Of a DNA stretch of 32,137 bases, positions 1 through 9,411 are shown piece after piece. The notes beneath the pieces are model-generated. The model had not been told where the DNA came from and did not search any database. It was given only the letters and a program-made list of their open reading frames with translations. Numbering within the stretch: position 1 is the stretch's first letter; every line of letters starts with the position of its first letter. Source of the stretch: CACKLF01 sp002725175 (GTDB lineage Bacteria > Pseudomonadota > Alphaproteobacteria > Rhodobacterales > Rhodobacteraceae). The position numbers were made by a program, and so were the translations under genes. The DNA is taken from the NCBI GenBank assembly GCA_002725175.2, contig PBQX02000077.1:1-32137 (forward strand). Reading direction: 5' to 3'.

Positions 1-1491
<1,491 letters not shown>

Positions 1492-1511
1492 TTAAATATT
1501 AACCATATTTT

Positions 1512-2441
1512 TTAAAAAAGTTTTTTAAGGCTAAAATGACCTATGAAAGCGGGTTCAATATTCCAACCAACACACACTTCTCCAAAAATATTTTTAATCT
1601 TTTTATCCCCAGTTAATCGAATAACACCAGTGTATAATCTATCTTGTTCTAAATGATTATTTTGACCCGAATATCCCTTGTGAAATCTTCTCAACCATAA
1701 CCACAATCTGTTTCCAGTTCCATTTAAACCCGTTGTCAAATCAATTGTATCATTATATAAATTCCAATTACCAATCAATTTATATTCATAGTCAATTGAC
1801 TCCCAAGTTAAATTCGAATACAACTCTATATTAAAAGATGTGTAAGATATATCTGTTTCATAATCCATTCTCCATTTACCTAACACATGACTTGCGCAAG
1901 CGACGGCTTCCATTGGAATCTTATTCCTTATAACTGGATTAAATCTAGTCATTAAATTTTTCATAATAAATATACCTGAATATTCGGGTTCTGTTGCGCC
2001 ATAAACAAAAGAACCAAATATTATTCCATTATTTTTTGGTTCATATATTCCATAATATGTTTCATAAGAACTATAACCATATCTTTTTCTAGTCATAACT
2101 AATTCATTATTGTTACAATACCAACTTCCATGAAAAATATTTTGAGTTTTTTTATCATATGCTTCAGAAAATGTTCCAAATTTATTTAAGTTAATATATT
2201 TAGAATAAAATATTTTTCTATTATGCGAATTCCATATATTACCACTCCAAGAAATTTGATTCATATTCTCAAGAAATGGTTGTGTAGAAACCGGTTCTAT
2301 GTATAACTTCCATAAACCGCTCAATTGGTAATCGCCTGATAAATCACCTTCCATATAATTTGCTTTTAAAACACACAAATTTCTATTATTTAAAGCGAAA
2401 CTTGAACATAATAATATAGATAAGCATTTGTTTATTTTCAT
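1512..2441 (-). CDS. Predicted secreted or plastid-directed protein with two lipocalin-like repeats
   Basis: Unnamed protein of 309 residues. The frame opens further upstream (2513) but would then run into the PHO4 gene; the start at 2441 gives a good signal-type N-terminus, MKINKCLSILLCSSFAL, so it is preferred. The body shows two similar halves, about residues 40-165 and 186-309. Each begins with G-x-W, has a central G-[SN]-W followed by an N-x-x-x-L-type strand, and ends with an EP..(S/I)G.F.(M/L)K motif. This looks like an internal duplication of a small beta-barrel of lipocalin or plastid-lipid-associated type; that fold is inferred from the pattern only. An inverted repeat of T2A6 and T6A2 (1512-1528) covers its stop codon. 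It is probably co-oriented with the upstream DUF285 gene, with only 20 bases between them. Confidence 0.75.
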   Translation of the reverse strand: MKINKCLSILLCSSFALNNRNLCVLKANYMEGDLSGDYQLSGLWKLYIEPVSTQPFLENMNQISWSGNIWNSHNRKIFYSKYINLNKFGTFSEAYDKKTQNIFHGSWYCNNNELVMTRKRYGYSSYETYYGIYEPKNNGIIFGSFVYGATEPEYSGIFIMKNLMTRFNPVIRNKIPMEAVACASHVLGKWRMDYETDISYTSFNIELYSNLTWESIDYEYKLIGNWNLYNDTIDLTTGLNGTGNRLWLWLRRFHKGYSGQNNHLEQDRLYTGVIRLTGDKKIKNIFGEVCVGWNIEPAFIGHFSLKKLF

Positions 2442-2484
2442 TATTTTGAGTATATAAGTATGACTTACATAGGTTGAATTAACT
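2442..2484. promoter_or_regulatory. Divergent promoter spacer with inverted repeat
   Basis: This 43-base AT-rich spacer separates divergent starts at 2441 and 2485. It contains a nine-base inverted repeat, TATATAAGT and ACTTACATA, at 2451-2471, with one mismatch and a three-base spacer. The TATA-like arms suggest a two-way core promoter. Function is inferred from position and symmetry. Confidence 0.4.
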
Positions 2485-4155
2485 ATGAAATTATTAACAC
2501 ACAGTATTACCAAGGGTCTTGGTATGTTAACCCTAATAAATATTTTAAATGAAATTCAAGCCAGTAGGGATGAATTTAACAAATCTGACTGGACTTTTTA
2601 TATTGTTTCAGCAGGATTATGTGCATTTTTTGCTGCCTACGGCATAGGAGCAAATGATTTAGCAAATGTTTTTGGTACTTCTGTAGGATCTAAATCATTA
2701 TCTGTTAGACAAGCTATTGTTTTGGCTAGTATTTTTGAATTTTCTGGCGCAGTCTTAATGGGTTCTAACGTTAATAAAACGATTCGAAAGGGAATTGCTG
2801 ACCCAGGTTGTTTTGCCGATAATCCTGGGCTAATGATATATGGAATGACAGTAGTAACATTGTGTGTAGGTATCTGGTTAGTTTTAGCAAGCTATTTTGA
2901 AATGCCTGTAAGTACGACTCATAGTTGCATCGGAGGTATTATTGGTATGACTCTAATGTCGAGGGGACATCGATGTGTTATATGGAATTATAGCAAAAAC
3001 GATTATGGTAATGGAACTGTAAATATGGGCTGGGACAGTTTTCCGTGGCTGGATGGCGTTTCAGAAATTGCTATTTCTTGGGTTATTTCACCTATTGCTT
3101 CAGGTATTTGTGCAGCTTTTATATATGGAACTATAAATTTGTTCATTTTAAGATACGAAAATTCTTATCAAAGAGCTAAAATCGGGTTTCCCATTATCGT
3201 ATTTATAACAACAGCACTAAATGCATCATATTTCATAATTAAAGGTACGAATGGCCAGACAGAAAGGTTTGGTACTTCTAGATTGGTAAGAGAAGCCAAA
3301 TCTGGGAATTTATGGCCTGCTATTGAAGTATCACTTATATTTGGTGGAGCTTGTAGTTGTTTAAGTATGATATTGCTTACAAATATTATCAAAAAAATTG
3401 ATAAGAAAAAATATTCAAATAACCTTTCCGTACAAATGCAGGCTGATGTAGAAGATGTAGAAATAACGGATGATTCAAAAGGTGGCGGACCGCCTATTGC
3501 GGAAACAGGTAATGTAATTAAATCGTATATCAAAAATAAATTGAATAGAGACGTTCATAAAGATTTAAAAACCAATAAAACTGTTGGAAATATCCATAAA
3601 AATTTGAAAAGACATGATGCTCGCACTGAAGATTTTTTCCATTCTATTCAAATTTTTACTGCATGCGTTGATTCTTTTTCGCATGGGTCGAACGACGTAA
3701 GTAATGCAATGGGACCATTTGCTGCCGCCTATGTTGCTTACAACAGAGGAAAAGTTACGAAATCGGCTGAAATTGATTCTGGGGCAATGCTTTGTATTTT
3801 AGCTTTAGGTGGTGTTGGTATGATTATCGGATTATCAACCTATGGTTACAAAATTATGAATGCAATGGGAACAAAGTTGGTGGCAATTACACCGGTTAGA
3901 GGAAGCTGTATTGAACTAGGCGCAGCAATGGTGGTTATATACGGGAGTGGGCAAGGTTGGCCCCTGTCGACCACGCATTGTCAAATCGGAGCTACAGTCG
4001 CGGTAGGTTTATTTGAAGGAAAATCTGGTGTTAATTGGAGATTATTCGCAAAAACTTGTTTTGGGTGGATAATCACATTGGTTGTCGTTGGATCTTCGAC
4101 GGCGATCTTAGTTGGACCGTCGCCGGAGCCACTAAAAGGTCAATATTGTAGTTAA
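2485..4155 (+). CDS. PHO4-family inorganic phosphate transporter
   Basis: This 556-residue membrane protein belongs to the PiT/PHO4 (SLC20) family, which moves inorganic phosphate with sodium or protons across a membrane. Both family signatures are present in the expected inverted halves: GANDLANVFGTSVGSKSL at about residues 55-72 and SHGSNDVSNAMGPFAAAY near residue 400. Each half also has a PxSTTHxxIG element (around residues 145 and 490). A hydrophilic loop at about 300-390 with KKIDKKK and VEDVEITDD separates the halves, as in eukaryotic members. Length is normal. An alternative start is Met14 (2524). PHO4 genes are known in viruses of marine green algae and haptophytes and are thought to raise phosphate uptake during infection. 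It shares a short divergent promoter with the secreted protein gene, and its 3' end lies four bases from the ATP-grasp gene. Confidence 0.95.
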   Translation: MKLLTHSITKGLGMLTLINILNEIQASRDEFNKSDWTFYIVSAGLCAFFAAYGIGANDLANVFGTSVGSKSLSVRQAIVLASIFEFSGAVLMGSNVNKTIRKGIADPGCFADNPGLMIYGMTVVTLCVGIWLVLASYFEMPVSTTHSCIGGIIGMTLMSRGHRCVIWNYSKNDYGNGTVNMGWDSFPWLDGVSEIAISWVISPIASGICAAFIYGTINLFILRYENSYQRAKIGFPIIVFITTALNASYFIIKGTNGQTERFGTSRLVREAKSGNLWPAIEVSLIFGGACSCLSMILLTNIIKKIDKKKYSNNLSVQMQADVEDVEITDDSKGGGPPIAETGNVIKSYIKNKLNRDVHKDLKTNKTVGNIHKNLKRHDARTEDFFHSIQIFTACVDSFSHGSNDVSNAMGPFAAAYVAYNRGKVTKSAEIDSGAMLCILALGGVGMIIGLSTYGYKIMNAMGTKLVAITPVRGSCIELGAAMVVIYGSGQGWPLSTTHCQIGATVAVGLFEGKSGVNWRLFAKTCFGWIITLVVVGSSTAILVGPSPEPLKGQYCS

Positions 4156-4159
4156 AAAT

Positions 4160-5194
4160 TTAATAATCTTTATAAAACAAATATGCGTCATATTGAGCGG
4201 CTAATTCTAGACAACTTATAGAAACATTATCATCAAACGTATAGGCATATGAATGTGCGTAACTATGTGAGTTAACAGTAAATCTAAAAATATTATTTGA
4301 ATAAACACCTTTTTGTACACTATTTTTTGAACTAAATTCGTAATTATATCTTACATAAGCTTTTCCCATTTTTTCTGTTTTTGAAGGTATTATATTATTT
4401 TTTAATTGTTCACTTACATATAAAGGCATATATCCTGTTACATGGTAAATAGGTAAATAATTACCACCACATCTTGGGTTTATTTCAATAACTCGAATGT
4501 CATCTTCACTTAGAATAAAAAATTCGATATCAATTATTTGATTATTACAATTTGTTTTTTGTGCTAATTCTTTAACTATTGTTCTATATTTTTTTAAAAT
4601 ATTTGGATTATTAGAATGAATACTGGGAAATGTTAAACTTTTCAAATTTGTTGGAATATCTTCACAATAATTATTATCCCATATTGCTAAAATATCTATA
4701 TTATCTCCGCAAATATACCCATCTACACTAATTCTTGGATATTTATCATCAATATATTTTTCGACTATAAACAAATCATTTTCTGGATTGTAAATTTTAT
4801 CTCCATGTTTGACTATATTTATATTGCTAGAACCGGTACCATTCACGGGTTTTGCCACTAATTTTTCATCTGGTTTTGGCCATTCAATAAGGCTTGATGA
4901 ACATAATTTAAAAGGAATATCTTGTAAACTTTTCATGTTTTTTCTACAATTAAATTTATCATTGCACAATTGTGATAATTCAAAACATGAGCCATCTGAT
5001 GGATTATTTATAATTTTGCTTACTGAATCATATCCTTTATCAGATAAATAATAAATGTCATATTTATCACTTTGTAAATCTTTGTTTGATTCGAATGAAG
5101 CAATGTTTGCTATTAAATATTTCCAATGTTTTGGTATAAATAGCTTTACCCAAAAATCAGGATGTGGTGTTATAATTAATTTTGTTTTAGTCAT
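4160..5194 (-). CDS. ATP-grasp domain ligase of unknown substrate
   Basis: This 344-residue protein has an ATP-grasp fold. An N-terminal Rossmann-like part (1-100) is followed by the ATP-binding lysine segment AKPVNGTGSSNINI (Lys115), the adenine-side VEKYI (144-148), the substrate-side ISVDGYICGD (155-164), and the metal-binding pair IDIEFFI (Glu224) and VIEINPRCGGNYLP (Glu237, Asn239). The GG after INPR resembles carboxylate-amine ligases of the carbamoyl-phosphate synthase type. The reaction should join a carboxylate to an amine with ATP, but the sequence does not reveal the substrates. The C-terminal 80 residues (after about 265) are not recognised. It is convergent with PHO4 (four-base gap) and divergent from PhoH, with a 94-base AT-rich spacer holding no clear motif. 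It could serve amino acid, peptide or nucleotide-precursor chemistry. Confidence 0.85.
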   Translation of the reverse strand: MTKTKLIITPHPDFWVKLFIPKHWKYLIANIASFESNKDLQSDKYDIYYLSDKGYDSVSKIINNPSDGSCFELSQLCNDKFNCRKNMKSLQDIPFKLCSSSLIEWPKPDEKLVAKPVNGTGSSNINIVKHGDKIYNPENDLFIVEKYIDDKYPRISVDGYICGDNIDILAIWDNNYCEDIPTNLKSLTFPSIHSNNPNILKKYRTIVKELAQKTNCNNQIIDIEFFILSEDDIRVIEINPRCGGNYLPIYHVTGYMPLYVSEQLKNNIIPSKTEKMGKAYVRYNYEFSSKNSVQKGVYSNNIFRFTVNSHSYAHSYAYTFDDNVSISCLELAAQYDAYLFYKDY

Positions 5195-5288
5195 AATAAT
5201 TTACAATTTTATCTGAAAAATCATGAAATTAAACACCTGAAGCTTTAAATAATAGCAATAAATAACAAATTTTTAAAGACTAATAGAT

Positions 5289-6005
5289 ATGTACTATTTA
5301 AAATTATTATTTTTATCGTATGTATCAGTATCTGCTTTAAAATCAAAAACAAACAAAATCCAAACTCCGAAACAAAAAAAGTATACTGAATTATTACAAA
5401 ATAGAGATACTAATTTGGTAATTGCACATGGACCAGCAGGAACTGGAAAGTCGTGGCTTGCATGTAAAATTGCAATAGAACAATTAAAAGAAAACAAAGT
5501 AAATAAAATTGTATTAACACGACCCATAGTATCAGTAGAAGATGAGGATTTAGGATTTTTACCTGGGAATATTGATGAAAAAATGAATCCCTGGATACAA
5601 CCACTATATGATATTTTTATTGACGAACAATCAAAAGCCGAACTAAATTCGATGCTTAAATCTGGTAAAATCGAAATTGTACCCATTGGCTTTATGCGAG
5701 GAAGAACTTTTACAGATACATATGTCATTGCAGATGAAATGCAAAATTCCAGTCCAGGTCAAATGAAAATGATTTTAACAAGACTAGGAGAAAATTCTAA
5801 AATTGTTGTTACCGGAGACACGAGTCAATGTGATCTAGAATTATCTGAGAATGGATTAGATAATCTATTGAAACTTCTAAAAAAATATTATGAAAATACT
5901 TATGAAATGTATGGAGATAATATTGGAATAATTGAAATGAATTCGGAAGATATTAAAAGAAACATATTTGTAAAAAAAATTATTGATGTATATTCATCAA
6001 GTTAA
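5289..6005 (+). CDS. PhoH-like P-loop ATPase with signal-like N-terminus
   Basis: This 238-residue protein is PhoH-like. The Walker A motif is GPAGTGKS (48-55), the LGFLPG motif is at 88-93, Walker B is VIADE (146-150), and VVTGDTSQCDL lies at about 173-183. These are in family order and the core length fits. PhoH proteins are ATPases related to superfamily 1 helicase cores; their exact role is unsettled, though bacterial phoH responds to phosphate starvation. The N-terminus, MYYLKLLFLSYVSVSALKSK, is hydrophobic and then basic, unlike most PhoH proteins, and could be a signal or bipartite organelle-targeting sequence. No other Met precedes the P-loop, so this start is firm. It lies near PHO4, and its stop overlaps the convergent HNH gene within TTAA. 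Confidence 0.93.
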   Translation: MYYLKLLFLSYVSVSALKSKTNKIQTPKQKKYTELLQNRDTNLVIAHGPAGTGKSWLACKIAIEQLKENKVNKIVLTRPIVSVEDEDLGFLPGNIDEKMNPWIQPLYDIFIDEQSKAELNSMLKSGKIEIVPIGFMRGRTFTDTYVIADEMQNSSPGQMKMILTRLGENSKIVVTGDTSQCDLELSENGLDNLLKLLKKYYENTYEMYGDNIGIIEMNSEDIKRNIFVKKIIDVYSSS

Positions 6006-6352
6006 TAGAGATACGTATCGTTAAAAAGTTTTTCATATCTATCTATAGGTAAAGACTTATTGTATCTATGAATACTCGCATGACAATTACAACATAATGC
6101 TACGTAATTATCAAATACATTATTTTTTGAATTATGATCAATATGATGTATTTCAGATGGTATTTTCTCAGAAAATGTTTCTAAACACATTAGACACGAA
6201 TTATTTTGAATATCTAACAGCAGTGGTCTGGCGATTTTTTTTGATATAATTTTTGGATACAGACGAATACCCAATACATGATTCATAAAAAGTGTTAAAA
6301 ACAATTTATAACGCATACTATATAGTAAATTATAAATAGGCGTCTTGTACAA
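6002..6352 (-). CDS. HNH endonuclease
   Basis: This 116-residue protein carries a compact HNH nuclease domain in its C-terminal half. A zinc pair C53-x2-C56 is followed by the catalytic IHHIDHNSKNN (68-78) and CCNCHASIH (87-95), which supplies the second zinc pair and last His. The basic, partly hydrophobic N-terminal 45 residues are not recognised. Stand-alone HNH proteins in giant viruses are often mobile homing-type genes or nucleic-acid processing enzymes; which applies here cannot be read from the sequence, and no intron or inserted target gene is visible. Its stop shares TTAA with the PhoH stop. The 42-base spacer to the next divergent gene is AT-rich. Confidence 0.88.
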   Translation of the reverse strand: MYKTPIYNLLYSMRYKLFLTLFMNHVLGIRLYPKIISKKIARPLLLDIQNNSCLMCLETFSEKIPSEIHHIDHNSKNNVFDNYVALCCNCHASIHRYNKSLPIDRYEKLFNDTYLY

Positions 6353-6394
6353 AAAAATGAACTATAAATAATTATTGAGAATTAAACTTATATA

Positions 6395-7039
6395 ATGAAG
6401 TGGTATTCAATTACAAAAGATGGTTTATCTGTATTTGTTGTTAATAAGATGAAAAATCTTAATATAAATTCTAAAGATGAATGTATTAAATTCATACATA
6501 AAAAGAATCCAAACAAAGGTAAATTTCAATCAATTGTTATTGACCGGGTTGCGCGAGACGCGGCGCACGAGGACTGGATTGTTTACTATACTCAACCATT
6601 AAATAAAAATCATGTGGATACAGAATGGAAATTAAAATATAATAATGATGCAATTTCAGTATATAATGGTATTGTAATCATTAGAACTGGTGTTGAAAAT
6701 AATGGTGATTATCCGAAAATACTAGACAGTGTTGATATTAATGATACAGATAATTTGATTAAACTACAATATTCCGACGACACAGTCGTCGACGACGACG
6801 AACAAGCAGACGATGGTGACAGTGATGATGGTCTACTAGATGATGCCGCGGGCGTCGTGACGGACGACGACGCCGAACATGGTGATGATTTTGTAGATAG
6901 TGATGAAGAAGTAGCACCGGCCACGACGTCATCTGCAGCAAAAGCAATAGAACTAAAAGATGACTTGATTGTAAAAGAATTGCTACAATATGAACCTTAT
7001 GATTATGATGCTCCAATAATTCCACAATATTCTATTTAA
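6395..7039 (+). CDS. Hypothetical protein with acidic low-complexity tail
   Basis: This 214-residue protein is not recognised. Residues 1-115 look like a compact mixed domain (MKWYSITKDGLSVFVVNKMK at the start). Residues about 125-175 are dominated by Asp, Glu and Ala, encoded by GAC-rich codons in an otherwise AT-rich gene. The C-terminal 35 residues return to normal composition and end in YDAPIIPQYSI. The basic N-terminal half with an acidic middle would suit a nucleic-acid or histone-like binding partner, but this is a guess. The stop is shared as TTAA with the convergent SLATT-like gene. Confidence 0.75.
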   Translation: MKWYSITKDGLSVFVVNKMKNLNINSKDECIKFIHKKNPNKGKFQSIVIDRVARDAAHEDWIVYYTQPLNKNHVDTEWKLKYNNDAISVYNGIVIIRTGVENNGDYPKILDSVDINDTDNLIKLQYSDDTVVDDDEQADDGDSDDGLLDDAAGVVTDDDAEHGDDFVDSDEEVAPATTSSAAKAIELKDDLIVKELLQYEPYDYDAPIIPQYSI

Positions 7040-7590
7040 ACACTCTCTGCACCACTTGCAGCGAGGCGGCGTCGCTCGCGTTCTTGTAAATAATCTGGTA
7101 TTACTGGCGCAGTTGTGTTCAACATATCATATCTCATACGAACCTCGGTACAAAATACATCAGACTGTATTCGAAATCTCTTATTTTTAAATAATTCACC
7201 TTCAATAGCAGTTGATAATTCACCATATCTTGCAGAATGATTAAAATGTCTTTCTTTTCTTGTTGAAAAACTAAAGAAAGAATCTATACCACCCATTATA
7301 GCAACTATAACAAAAGATGTCATATTAACATATTTTATCCATTCTTTATCAGAAAATACAGTAGATATTGGTGCCATAACCGCGGGTAATATTATGGCAG
7401 GTAATCCCCAACGCTTTCGCATTTTTTTATAATAATACCCGGATTCATCATGTAAAGATTCGCGTCTTTTTATATCTGCATTCCATTCGCGTATTAGTTC
7501 CTCACCCTTACGCGTCCAAGGCTCCTCATTTCTTGTTTCATCCAATGAAGTTGTCGGTTCAGATTCATTACCTTGTTGTTTTTGTTCCAT
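7036..7590 (-). CDS. SLATT-like two-helix membrane protein
   Basis: This 184-residue protein has two adjacent membrane helices, about 61-79 and 86-106, preceded by a charged cytosolic stretch. After them comes a helix-rich region with HFNHSARYGELSTAIEGEL (about 115-133) and the ending TTAPVIPDYLQERER. This order matches SLATT-type proteins (SMODS and LOG-associated two-transmembrane proteins), which in bacteria act as pore-type effectors of defence systems; similar proteins are common in giant viruses, where their role is not known. Placement in the family is by pattern only. Its start lies 35 bases from a divergent tail-anchored protein, so the two are probably expressed together. Confidence 0.7.
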   Translation of the reverse strand: MEQKQQGNESEPTTSLDETRNEEPWTRKGEELIREWNADIKRRESLHDESGYYYKKMRKRWGLPAIILPAVMAPISTVFSDKEWIKYVNMTSFVIVAIMGGIDSFFSFSTRKERHFNHSARYGELSTAIEGELFKNKRFRIQSDVFCTEVRMRYDMLNTTAPVIPDYLQERERRRLAASGAESV

Positions 7591-7625
7591 GTTATTTTAT
7601 TTTATAATATTATCTATTATTATAT
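7591..7625. promoter_or_regulatory. Very short divergent promoter spacer
   Basis: Only 35 bases, nearly all A and T, lie between the starts of the SLATT-like gene (minus) and the tail-anchored protein gene (plus). A ten-base palindrome ATAATATTAT lies at 7604-7613, but palindromes are common in such AT-rich DNA. Both promoters must overlap here. Confidence 0.35.
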
Positions 7626-8021
7626 ATGCCTTACCAAGAGGAAGCAAGAAATAGGTCGCATTATGACAACTCAAAATATGATTTAGATGGAGAAGGTCGT
7701 CAACTTTACAATATGCCGAGAGATGATTATGATACTGACATGAATAACAGAGAATCTATGTTTAAAGAAAGACATGCGGCCCAAATATCACAAGCACAAA
7801 ATACTGAAAATATTGACAATAATTGGATAAAACATAAAGACGCAGTTAGACAATTAAATCTTAATATACGTCAAAGAACTGATAACTATAATACTTATAA
7901 AAAATCATTGGAAGCAGAACAAGTGTTATATAATAGAGAAAGACACAGAACTTTGTTACTTAGTATTGCGAATATATTCGCATTAAGTGGATGTATTTTT
8001 ATGTGGACATCAACTAATTAA
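7626..8021 (+). CDS. Small tail-anchored coiled-coil protein, function unknown
   Basis: This 131-residue protein is not recognised. The first 105 residues are hydrophilic, rich in Asn, Arg, Asp and Gln, and probably helical from about residue 45 to 105. A single hydrophobic segment at about 109-127 (LLLSIANIFALSGCIFMW) is followed by only a few residues, giving a tail-anchored topology with the N-terminus in the cytoplasm or virion interior. It shares a 35-base divergent spacer with the SLATT-like gene and ends five bases from the RPB5 stop. It could be a membrane protein of the inner virion membrane. Confidence 0.75.
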   Translation: MPYQEEARNRSHYDNSKYDLDGEGRQLYNMPRDDYDTDMNNRESMFKERHAAQISQAQNTENIDNNWIKHKDAVRQLNLNIRQRTDNYNTYKKSLEAEQVLYNRERHRTLLLSIANIFALSGCIFMWTSTN

Positions 8022-8026
8022 ATTTA

Positions 8027-8668
8027 TCAAACGCAATATCTGTACACAGTATGAATTCCGGCGCTTAAACTGGGACGTGTTATTTTACATAAATCACCCG
8101 GACGCAGACCTATGAACATTGCTACTGGATCTGTATCAAGAATTTTAGGTAATTTGTCTAAAGATTCTATATGTAAAGAATCTAATAAATCATCAACATA
8201 TTTACTATATTCACTTTCTGGAATTCGAATATGCTCTGGTACATTCTGATGTTTTGTAATATTATACATTAGTGTACGGATTGGAAATACTTGGATAAAA
8301 ATACCAAATTTAATAGTTAATACGCGTATGGCTTCTTTTACACTAGGAGTCATAGAATCAGACACCAAAAATATTATTGTAAGTGCTTTTTTCTTGTCTT
8401 CTTCTTTTCTTTTTTCAACAATTTGATTTACCTTCTTTGATACATTCTTGTGATTTGTTCTTGTAGATGTAAGTTCGTAATGAACTTCAATTACTTCTTT
8501 ATCATTTGAGACTATTATAGGATCCATGGAACCATTATTTGAATAAGCTGGTTCAAATGACTTGTGATGTGTCATATCATAACCTCTATTTTCTAACATT
8601 TCTATAATTGTCTTTCGACTTGTATTCAAATATGTTGATAAGTGGCGTGTTCTTTGATAGGCAGACAT
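8027..8668 (-). CDS. RPB5: DNA-directed RNA polymerase subunit 5 (RPB5)
   Basis: This 213-residue protein is the RPB5 subunit of the viral multi-subunit RNA polymerase. The C-terminal assembly domain is clear: NITKHQNVPEHIRI, then DKLPKILDTDPVAMFIGLRP, then GDLCKITRPSLSAGIHTVYR, matching the universal RPB5/RpoH pattern. The N-terminal jaw part has the expected helical start, RKTIIEMLENRGYD. The frame opens at 8707, but Met14 of that frame (8668, MSAYQRTRHL) gives the usual eukaryote-like length and leaves room for a promoter, so it is chosen. Presence of RPB5 argues for cytoplasmic, virus-encoded transcription. It is convergent with the tail-anchored gene and divergent from the membrane protein at 8744. 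Confidence 0.95.
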   Translation of the reverse strand: MSAYQRTRHLSTYLNTSRKTIIEMLENRGYDMTHHKSFEPAYSNNGSMDPIIVSNDKEVIEVHYELTSTRTNHKNVSKKVNQIVEKRKEEDKKKALTIIFLVSDSMTPSVKEAIRVLTIKFGIFIQVFPIRTLMYNITKHQNVPEHIRIPESEYSKYVDDLLDSLHIESLDKLPKILDTDPVAMFIGLRPGDLCKITRPSLSAGIHTVYRYCV

Positions 8669-8743
8669 ATTCAATATATATACTTTATAAGAAAGTATTA
8701 TATTCATTTTTTTGTCCTAAGTTTTTATGTTAGTACATTTAAT
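8669..8743. promoter_or_regulatory. Divergent promoter region with perfect inverted repeat
   Basis: This is the spacer between RPB5 (minus) and the membrane protein (plus). A perfect seven-base inverted repeat, ATACTTT and AAAGTAT, flanks ATAAG at 8680-8698, just upstream of the RPB5 start. A T-rich block follows toward the plus-strand gene. A two-way promoter is inferred. Confidence 0.4.
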
Positions 8744-9364
8744 ATGGAACAAATTTATCAACAAAAAATAGAAGAATCTATGAATAAAGCTATTCCTAAT
8801 ATTGCATACTATGCCACTATCGGTTTACTAACGGGTTCAATTCTAGAAACGATAATGCCCGAATTTAATGAAGATAAAGACTCAGTCGCATTAATTTTAG
8901 AAATTTTTGCACAACTAACATTGATTGTATTTATGTTTATGTTTATAAATTCTAGAGGAGGTGTAAGAAATGGCCTACTTGTTTTTACACTAACACTTGT
9001 GGGTACACAACCAACTTTATTCCAAAAAATGAAAGCACTAAAAACGAACGCATCTGGACATAGCAAAAAAGCGACGAAAAAAGATAGTGAAGAAGAGTTT
9101 GAATCTACTGAGGATGAAGAAGACGCGGCTACGGAGGCTGAGCCCGCCGAACAGAAGTCCACAGAGCAAAATAAACCTGCAGAATCTGCTACTGCCGCGG
9201 CGTCAGTCGTCGAGGAGCCAATACCACCACAACTAACAACTATCGGTCAACAACCAATGCTTAGTCCACCAGAGAATACATCCAGTGCAGGAACAACATC
9301 AATTAATTCATTACCATTTCACCCGAACGAATCTGCATTTGGAGGTAGCGCTGCACCATGGTAA
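8744..9364 (+). CDS. Membrane protein with long disordered tail, function unknown
   Basis: This 206-residue protein starts at 8744 (MEQIYQQKIEESMNKA); an upstream in-frame ATG at 8642 would run through the RPB5 start and is rejected. Three hydrophobic segments are visible at about 19-37, 49-68 and 75-93, with RGGVRN between the second and third. From residue 100 on the protein is disordered and charged: a Lys-rich patch (HSKKATKKD), an acidic Glu/Asp/Ala run, then a Pro/Ser/Thr-rich tail. No family is recognised. A virion inner-membrane protein with a soluble tail is plausible. The tail is more GC-rich than the membrane part. Confidence 0.75.
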   Translation: MEQIYQQKIEESMNKAIPNIAYYATIGLLTGSILETIMPEFNEDKDSVALILEIFAQLTLIVFMFMFINSRGGVRNGLLVFTLTLVGTQPTLFQKMKALKTNASGHSKKATKKDSEEEFESTEDEEDAATEAEPAEQKSTEQNKPAESATAAASVVEEPIPPQLTTIGQQPMLSPPENTSSAGTTSINSLPFHPNESAFGGSAAPW

Positions 9365-9411
9365 TTTATATATAAAACCAGTATTATAACGTAAATATAC
9401 ACAGTACCAAA

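Noticed and set aside
6002..6352. HNH gene as part of a mobile intron
   Set aside because: It is a free-standing gene between intact neighbours, with no split gene or intron-like flank.
6709..7025. Minus-strand Ser- and His-rich frames
   Set aside because: They are antisense to the Asp-rich stretch of the 6395 gene; the repeated GAC codons explain them.
8642..8743. Upstream extension of the membrane protein at 8744
   Set aside because: The extension would run through the RPB5 start codon and the divergent spacer; MEQIYQQ at 8744 is the better start.
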